A DNA stretch of 56,121 nt from Chloroflexota bacterium (GTDB lineage Bacteria > Chloroflexota > Anaerolineae > Anaerolineales > Villigracilaceae), in assembly GCA_013152325.1 (NCBI GenBank), contig JAADGN010000118.1, forward strand, positions 1 through 56,121, given 5' to 3'. Shown piece by piece: positions 50,958 through 56,121 of this stretch (position 1 is its first letter; each line of letters begins with the position of its first letter). Under the pieces are notes generated by a model. It was not told where the DNA came from. It saw only the letters and a program-made list of their open reading frames with translations, and did no database searches. The position numbers and the translations under genes are program-made.

Positions 50958-52476
50958 TGGGCTTCCCTTCCAGCATGAAATATCCAACTTCAGTAATGCT
51001 GGTCTCTGCCGTGATCAGATCAGCGACGATGCGTCCGCGATGCAGCACAACGATGCGGTCACTGATGCGAAAAAGCTCGTCCAGATCGGACGAAAGCATC
51101 AACAAGGCATAACTCTCAGCGCGCATGCGTAAAATCTGTTGGTGCACGTATTCGATTGAACCCACATCTAGCCCGCGCGTGGGTTGGTCGAGCAAAATGA
51201 AAGGCGCACCCAACGAGAGTTCACGTCCCAGGATCACCTTCTGCTGATTGCCACCCGAGAGGGAGCGAAACACAGCCTGGCGTGAATCCATTTGCACATC
51301 GAGCTTCTGACGTACTTCTTCAGTAAATCGATTGGCCTGAGCATAATCCAGCACCAACCCACCAAATTTGGAAAAGCGTTTGTTGAGACGATGATGGGTC
51401 ATAAGCACATTTTCCATAATCGAGGCGCTTAGACACGCGCCCATGGAGGCGCGGTCCTGAGAGACAAAGGCGATCTTCTTGCGCCGATCGAGGATGGAAG
51501 CATGCGTCAGGCGCTCCCCGCAAACGAAAAATTCACCGCTGGTAGGTTTGAGCAGGCCCATGAGCACATTCACCAGCTCAAACTGTCCGTTGCCCTCCAC
51601 GCCAGCAACGCCTACTATCTCGCTGGCGCGCACGCGGATGGAAATATCCTTCAACCGCTCACGTTTCATAGCATCGATATAGGTGATGCCCTGGATGTCA
51701 GCGACGACATCCCCAATCTGCTGTTCCTGACGCAACGGGCTGAAAATGACCTCTCGACCAACCATCATCTGCGCGAGTTGTTCCTTTGATGTGTCAGCCG
51801 TGTCCACAGTGCCTATCTTACGCCCGCGCCGCAAGACTGTGATGCGGTCGCTCAACTCCATGACCTCGTCCAAGCGGTGGGAAATGAACAGGATTGTATG
51901 CCCGTTATCCCGCAAGCGCCGGAGTTCGTTGAACAGCTGGGGGATCTCTTGGGGGGTCAGTACGGCTGTGGGCTCGTCCATAATTAGAACAGAAACATCG
52001 CGATACAGTAGTTTGAGGATTTCCACCTTTTGGCGCGCAGCCACGGAAATATCGCCCACCTCGGCATCCACAGCCAGATTGAAATTGAACTCCTGGATGC
52101 GCGCCTGTACCCTCCGGCGGGCTTCTTTCTCGTCAATGCGCCCAAACAACCCAACCGGTTCCACTCCCAGGACGACATTCTGCCAGACAGTGTACTCTGG
52201 GATGAGAATGATCTCCTGATGGACCATTCCTATGCCGTTTGCAATTGCCTCGCCCGGGTCATGGAAGATTGCATCCTGCCCGCGATAGCGAATCCTGCCA
52301 GAATTGGCGGGCTGCATGCCGTAAAGGATTTTCATCAGCGTTGATTTCCCGGCGCCATTCTCGCCTACAATGGCATGAATTTCGCCCTCCCTAAAATCCA
52401 CACTGACGTCGTTCAACGCCACCACATTGGGCGGAAAAACCTTGACAATGCCTTGCATCTCGATGATTGTATTCAT
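50938..52476 (-). CDS. Nucleoside/sugar-type ABC ATPase with two ABC domains (NupO/YufO-like)
   Basis: 512 residues; ATG 52476 chosen, GTG 52482 possible, neither has a clear ribosome site. First ABC domain: [14 protein letters not shown], Walker [13 protein letters not shown]. Second domain: signature [15 protein letters not shown], Walker [13 protein letters not shown], but its Walker A is degenerate ([14 protein letters not shown]), as in RbsA/YufO-like proteins in which one site is inactive. It energises the two permeases. It is separated from the binding-protein gene by a terminator-like hairpin. Confidence 0.9.
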   Translation of the reverse strand: MNTIIEMQGIVKVFPPNVVALNDVSVDFREGEIHAIVGENGAGKSTLMKILYGMQPANSGRIRYRGQDAIFHDPGEAIANGIGMVHQEIILIPEYTVWQNVVLGVEPVGLFGRIDEKEARRRVQARIQEFNFNLAVDAEVGDISVAARQKVEILKLLYRDVSVLIMDEPTAVLTPQEIPQLFNELRRLRDNGHTILFISHRLDEVMELSDRITVLRRGRKIGTVDTADTSKEQLAQMMVGREVIFSPLRQEQQIGDVVADIQGITYIDAMKRERLKDISIRVRASEIVGVAGVEGNGQFELVNVLMGLLKPTSGEFFVCGERLTHASILDRRKKIAFVSQDRASMGACLSASIMENVLMTHHRLNKRFSKFGGLVLDYAQANRFTEEVRQKLDVQMDSRQAVFRSLSGGNQQKVILGRELSLGAPFILLDQPTRGLDVGSIEYVHQQILRMRAESYALLMLSSDLDELFRISDRIVVLHRGRIVADLITAETSITEVGYFMLEGKPNATKID

Positions 52477-52498
52477 TGGCACTGGTGATTGGGAGAGG

Positions 52499-52535
52499 AA
52501 AGACCCTGAGAGACAGGCAGTCTCTTAGGGTCTTT
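52499..52535 (-). terminator. Partial terminator between binding-protein and ATPase genes
   Basis: 16-bp stem (AAAGACCCTGAGAGAC with GTCTCTTAGGGTCTTT, one G-T) and a 5-base loop, 19 bases after the binding-protein stop; short T3 on the minus strand. Likely lets only part of transcription continue, giving excess binding protein. Confidence 0.7.
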
Positions 52536-52553
52536 CGATCAATTAGATGAGCT

Positions 52554-53576
52554 TTATGGTACGTAACGTTCGATTACCAACGTGCCGTCGATAATCTGCT
52601 GACGGGCCTCGGCGACTTTGTCGATGATCGCCTGCGGAAGCACCTGCACCTGGGCGTCAAAGACCACATCCACTGCGCCAGATTTCAAGCCATATTCCAG
52701 GACCTCACCAGGCTTGTAGCTGCCATCGTTGATGCTGTTATACACATTCCAGATTGCCAAACCGACATCCTTGATATCGCTGGCGACCACATGACCAGGC
52801 ACGATGTCATTTTGGTTGGTATCCACACCAATGGCGTACAACCCGCGCTCACCAGCCGCCTGCAAAACGCCCATGCCTGCCGCGGCAGCGATCTGGAAGA
52901 CAACATCGGCGCCGATGTCATACAACTGAAGCGCGGCTTGCTTACCCTTAGCGGTGTCTTCCCAGTCGCCTAGGTACTTGGTCTCTACAACGACATCGGG
53001 GTCAACCGATTGAGCGCCGTTGGTGTAAGCAAATATGAAGGCGCTGATGACCGGATCCACATCGCCGCCGACAGCACCGATGATCTTTTCCGGGTTGATG
53101 TTCGGAACGCTGGTATCCAGGGTAAGCATTCCGGCGGCGATACCCGCCAGATAGGCGCTTTCCTCTTCAATGAAATCCACGGAAGTGATCGTGTTTTTAC
53201 TGTTTTGTACGACGGTATCCAGGTTGACGAAGATCTTGTCAGGATACTTGTCGGCGATCTCCTTTAATTGGTCTTCAAAACCGTAAGAAATCACAAAAAT
53301 CACATCCGCATAACCTACCGCGGCTTGCAAGGAAGGCTCGTACTGCCCGGCATCGAAATTGCATTCGATCGTACGCGTCTCAACGCCAAATTCCTCGGCA
53401 ATGCGATCGATGCCAGCCTGCCCGGAATCATAAAAGGCGTTATCGCCCAAAGCGCCGTTAATCAGATAGACGACTTTGTCGGCTGTAACCTGCTCTTCTT
53501 TCGGAGCGCATCCCCCCGCGGCAATCGCGATCATGCTTACCACCAAAAGCAGGCTAATCAATTTTGCGTTTTTCAT
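52554..53576 (-). CDS. BMP-family nucleoside-binding lipoprotein
   Basis: 340 residues, GGAGGAG before the ATG. Signal peptide with AGGC lipobox (Cys23). The Bmp/PnrA-like domain opens VVYLINGALGDNAFYDSG and has FVNLDTVVQNSKNTITSVDF and VGGDVDPVISAFIFAYTNGA; this family binds purine nucleosides (PnrA) or related ribosides. A type I two-lobed fold. Captures solute for the permease pair. Confidence 0.9.
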   Translation of the reverse strand: MKNAKLISLLLVVSMIAIAAGGCAPKEEQVTADKVVYLINGALGDNAFYDSGQAGIDRIAEEFGVETRTIECNFDAGQYEPSLQAAVGYADVIFVISYGFEDQLKEIADKYPDKIFVNLDTVVQNSKNTITSVDFIEEESAYLAGIAAGMLTLDTSVPNINPEKIIGAVGGDVDPVISAFIFAYTNGAQSVDPDVVVETKYLGDWEDTAKGKQAALQLYDIGADVVFQIAAAAGMGVLQAAGERGLYAIGVDTNQNDIVPGHVVASDIKDVGLAIWNVYNSINDGSYKPGEVLEYGLKSGAVDVVFDAQVQVLPQAIIDKVAEARQQIIDGTLVIERYVP

Positions 53577-53644
53577 GGGTACTCCTCCAAACTAAATTCG
53601 TTTAATATATTAGATGCGAAATTCTGCACGGGTTTGGTATATCA

Positions 53645-54604
53645 TTAATGATGATAGGCACCTCCTCTCTGGCTCCATCGGATAATTCGAGATTTTGGTA
53701 AAACATCGATAACTGCATCTTTATCTGGGATAGAGAGCTGTGCACCCAGTTTTGTGACCGCCAGGCAGCCATCACAAACTGCATATCGCAGCGCGGTTTC
53801 CAGAGCGTAGCCTAGCACCAGACAGGCAGCAAACCCACCCACAAAGCTGTCGCCTGCGGCGGTGGTATCCACCACTTTCACCGGGATCGCTGGGACATGA
53901 AACCGTTCGTTTGGTGACGTCAGGATAGCGCCGCGCTTTCCCAGCGTGAGTATCACCGTCTTAGCGCCCTTCATGAGCAATTTTTCCGACGCCAGGAAAG
54001 CATCCGTCAGTTCCTTGATGGCAACACTGGCAAGAAAACTGGCTTCGCTTTCATTCAGGATGAGCACATCCGTGCAAGCGTACAACTCCGCCGGAATAAT
54101 TCTGGCCGGCGCCGGATTTATGATCACCTTTACCCCGTTTCGATGGGCGATTTCAGCAATGCGCAGGATGGTTTCTATCGGAATCTCAAATTGCATAACG
54201 ATCGCGCTGGCATTCTCGATAAGCCCCTCAATATCAGTAACATCATCTGGCTGCAGACAGGCATTAGCGCCGGGGACAACGATGATGCGGTTTTCACCCT
54301 GTGCATCCACCAGAACGGTAGCCGTGCCGGTGGAGACGCTCTCTAGCGCCAGGATTTGAGTGACGTCCACCTGGCTGGTTGCCAATGAATCCAGTAACGC
54401 CTGCCCAAACACATCCTGACCAATACGCCCCACCAAGGAGGTTGCCACCCCCATACGCGCAGCTGCGACTGCTTGGTTGGCTCCTTTGCCGCCCGGGATG
54501 AGGTGGAACTCCTTTCCGGTGATCGTTTCTCCTGCATCGGGCATGCGCGCGGCGCGCACCACCAGATCCATATTCAAGCTTCCGACGACAACGATCTCAC
54601 TCAT
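53645..54604 (-). CDS. rbsK: Ribokinase
   Basis: 319 residues, PfkB family. GSLNMDLVVRAARMPDAGET and GGKGANQAVAAARMG (38-52) at the N-terminus, DTTAAGDSFVGGFAA with the catalytic Asp near the C-terminus. It phosphorylates ribose (or deoxyribose) to the 5-phosphate. It starts within the last 8 bases of the LacI gene, so is second in the operon. Its presence argues that the imported solute yields free ribose. Confidence 0.92.
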   Translation of the reverse strand: MSEIVVVGSLNMDLVVRAARMPDAGETITGKEFHLIPGGKGANQAVAAARMGVATSLVGRIGQDVFGQALLDSLATSQVDVTQILALESVSTGTATVLVDAQGENRIIVVPGANACLQPDDVTDIEGLIENASAIVMQFEIPIETILRIAEIAHRNGVKVIINPAPARIIPAELYACTDVLILNESEASFLASVAIKELTDAFLASEKLLMKGAKTVILTLGKRGAILTSPNERFHVPAIPVKVVDTTAAGDSFVGGFAACLVLGYALETALRYAVCDGCLAVTKLGAQLSIPDKDAVIDVLPKSRIIRWSQRGGAYHH

Positions 54605-55622
54605 GATGAGTGTCCATCTGCTGTGTGGATTGGCGCACGATCAATTCTGCATCCAGGACAATCCGGCGGTTTTCACAATCTGCGTCTCGGACATGCATTT
54701 TTTCGATCAGCATGTTCGTCGCCCATTCTGCAATTTCCTTGATTGGCTGGGAAATAGTGGTTAAAGGGGGGTCAACCAGCGCGGCAATCATGATGTCATC
54801 GAAGCCCACCACGGAAACGTCTTGCGGCACGCGCAAACCGGCGCTTCGCAGGGCAGAAATGGCGCCAAGTGCCATCATGTCGTTCAGAGCGAAGACCGCA
54901 GTTGGCGCGGGCATCAGGTTGAGCAATTTTCGCATGGCTTGTTCGCCGCCAGATATGCGGAAATCCCCCCGCACAATCGTTTCCGGAGGGTATTTAATGC
55001 CTGCCTGTTGGAGAGCGCGTTGATAGCCTGCGACTCGCAGCATGCTCGGCGAAAGATGCGATGGCCCTGTGATGCAGGCGATGTGGCGGTGCCCCAGACT
55101 GATAAGATGTTGGGCGGCCTTGTAGCCAGCCTTCTCGTTGTCCAGCATGACAACATCGGCCAGATGCAGCGGAACATCGCGGTCCGCCACCACAACGGGA
55201 ATCCCGCTGGCGGACAGGCGGGAGAGATCTTCCAGTGATTCGCCCGCGGAAATGAAAATGATGCCATCCACCTGTTTCGCCAGCAAGGTGTTGACATACT
55301 CGTGCTGTTTCTGCAAGTTGTTATCGCTGTTGCATAGGATAACGCTGTACCCCTGCTGATATCCAAAGTCCTCAATCTGGCGGGAGATCTCTGCAAAGAA
55401 GGGATTGGAAACATCTGGGAGGATCAATCCGATGGTTTTTGTAACCCCCATACGCAAACTGCGCGCGACTGAGCTGGGCTGGTACCCCAAAGCATGCATG
55501 GCTTCCTCAACGCGTTCGCGTGTCGCCTGGCGAACACGCCGCGTCTTGTTGATGACGTGTGAGACCGTAGTGATAGAAACCCCAGCGGCAAAAGCGACAT
55601 CTTTCATGGTGACACGCGGCAT
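54597..55622 (-). CDS. LacI-family repressor of the nucleoside/ribose operon
   Basis: 341 residues. N-terminal helix-turn-helix VTMKDVAFAAGVSITTVSHV (5-24) and hinge helix (ALGYQPSSVARSLR), then a ribose-binding-protein-like sensor domain (NPFFAEISRQIEDFGYQQGY). Similar to RbsR/PurR types. AGGAG lies 9 bases before ATG. First gene of the operon, with a perfect double operator at its transcription start, so it very likely represses the whole unit until a ribose-related ligand binds. Confidence 0.92.
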   Translation of the reverse strand: MPRVTMKDVAFAAGVSITTVSHVINKTRRVRQATRERVEEAMHALGYQPSSVARSLRMGVTKTIGLILPDVSNPFFAEISRQIEDFGYQQGYSVILCNSDNNLQKQHEYVNTLLAKQVDGIIFISAGESLEDLSRLSASGIPVVVADRDVPLHLADVVMLDNEKAGYKAAQHLISLGHRHIACITGPSHLSPSMLRVAGYQRALQQAGIKYPPETIVRGDFRISGGEQAMRKLLNLMPAPTAVFALNDMMALGAISALRSAGLRVPQDVSVVGFDDIMIAALVDPPLTTISQPIKEIAEWATNMLIEKMHVRDADCENRRIVLDAELIVRQSTQQMDTHHE

Positions 55623-55641
55623 AAAGCATCACTCCTGAAAA

Positions 55642-55669
55642 GCGCAAACGATTGCGCAATCGTTTGCGC
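55642..55669. promoter_or_regulatory. 28-bp perfect palindrome, double LacI/RbsR-type operator
   Basis: Composed of GCAAACGATTGC and its inverse GCAATCGTTTGC flanked by GC, i.e. two abutting copies of a 12-bp LacI-family half-site pair resembling GCAAACGTTTGC. It begins 2 bases after the -10 box, covering the transcription start. Confidence 0.85.
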
Positions 55670-55670
55670 G

Positions 55671-55700
55671 ATTGTAACACATCCATTGTGCGGATGTCAA
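55671..55700 (-). promoter_or_regulatory. Promoter of the nucleoside operon
   Basis: On the minus strand consensus TTGACA (55695-55700), 18 bases, then TACAAT (55671-55676). Strong promoter blocked by the adjoining operator. Confidence 0.8.
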
Positions 55701-55718
55701 ATCAAACCAGGCAGTTGA

Positions 55719-56121
55719 TGTGGTTTACTTGTTAGGGGAGAGGGAGAGACTGGTGGCGAGAATATCCTGCTCGAATTCGGCCCGCCGCAGCCGCGTCAGG
55801 AAGTCGTTCTTTGCGCCCATTACGACGGCAAGACCGAACTGCTGGACCACCGTCAGCGCACCTTTTTCATCAAGCACATCCTCACCGGCATTGCCCTGAG
55901 CCTTCTCGGCCGGCTGCCTCGGCTCCCCCTGGGATTCCGGCTGGGCGCGGTGCTGAGCGTCCCGTTGCTGTTCCTGGCCTGGGGCGCTGGGTGTCCCCCT
56001 GACGACAAACCCATTATGGAAGAAAAAAACCAGACCTCGGAGGTCTTTAAGACCTCCGAGGTCTGGTTGGCTGGTCCTATCCCGTCACCCGCGCCGCGAC
56101 CAGCGCCCGCTGGCGGGACAT
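55719..56121 (+). pseudogene. Headless M28-peptidase-like fragment
   Basis: A frame open from 55719 to the window end, with no plausible start codon, reads ENILLEFGPPQPRQEVVLCA, then HYDGKTELLDHRQR, then a membrane-like segment. The CAHYDGKTE block resembles the metal-binding HxD of M28 aminopeptidases. The N-terminus (signal and start) is absent and the frame then runs through the 35-bp palindrome (translated TSEVFKTSEV). Probably a decayed or rearranged gene fragment. The right-hand end is cut by the window. Confidence 0.5.
56031..56065. repeat. 35-bp palindromic repeat, copy 2
   Basis: Identical to the copy at 47563-47597. Located in the M28-like remnant near the right edge, in an area with no intact gene. 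Confidence 0.9.

Noticed and set aside
1-56121. tRNA, rRNA, transposase or prophage genes
   Set aside because: Intergenic regions were read for cloverleaf and conserved rRNA motifs and the coding regions for DDE/DEDD transposase, integrase and phage structural features; none was recognised by eye. A tRNAscan/Rfam run would be decisive.

Overview
The window looks like a chromosomal segment of an anaerobic or facultative bacterium of the Chloroflexota (probably an Anaerolineae-type lineage). This is inferred from the moderately high GC, many lipoproteins with Pro/Ala/Glu/Thr linkers, two tungsten/molybdopterin aldehyde:ferredoxin oxidoreductases, a complete oxidative pentose phosphate operon and dispersed palindromic repeats. 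No rRNA, tRNA, CRISPR array or transposase was seen. Layout: 83-2149 (-) two lipoproteins, one a GHL15-like glycosidase candidate. 2530-10799 (+) a LivFGHMK-type branched-chain/organic-acid ABC importer with two AMP-forming CoA-ligase-type proteins, apparently uptake coupled to CoA activation. 10932-12004 (-) two small membrane-protein genes that each carry a one-base frameshift. 12149-29371 an amine or omega-amino-acid module: a CoA-type methylmalonate-semialdehyde dehydrogenase (-), divergent from an Lrp regulator and PotABCD, then (+) an aldehyde dehydrogenase, a PuuB-like amine oxidase, a GABA-type aminotransferase, AOR, a GSAM-like aminotransferase, a second AOR and a saccharopine-dehydrogenase-like protein. 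A GxxExxY gene flanked by degenerate repeats is inserted before the last gene. 29450-35775 (-) a cluster of poorly characterised membrane proteins around heme O synthase. Its centrepiece is a 12-helix protein with an internal threefold repeat bearing His on TM2, TM6 and TM10, which recalls heme-copper oxidase subunit I. The five-gene core has a promoter with a perfect CRP/FNR-type site at about -41.5. 36026-42185 (-) a MacAB-like export system (adaptor, 810-residue permease, two ATPases, one fused to a cNMP-binding-like domain) with a TetR regulator. 42484-46465 (-) zwf, gnd, a HAD phosphatase and pgl. 46716-47582 (+) an AlkZ/YcaQ-like protein. 47645-55622 (-) a nucleoside-type ABC importer with ribokinase, a LacI regulator and an ADP-ribosylglycohydrolase-fold enzyme, probably a nucleoside-to-ribose-5-phosphate salvage operon. 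The right end (55719-56121) holds a headless M28-peptidase-like fragment. The best candidates for an undescribed system are the divergent heme-copper-oxidase-like cluster (30970-35775) and the nucleoside operon with an ARH-fold hydrolase.
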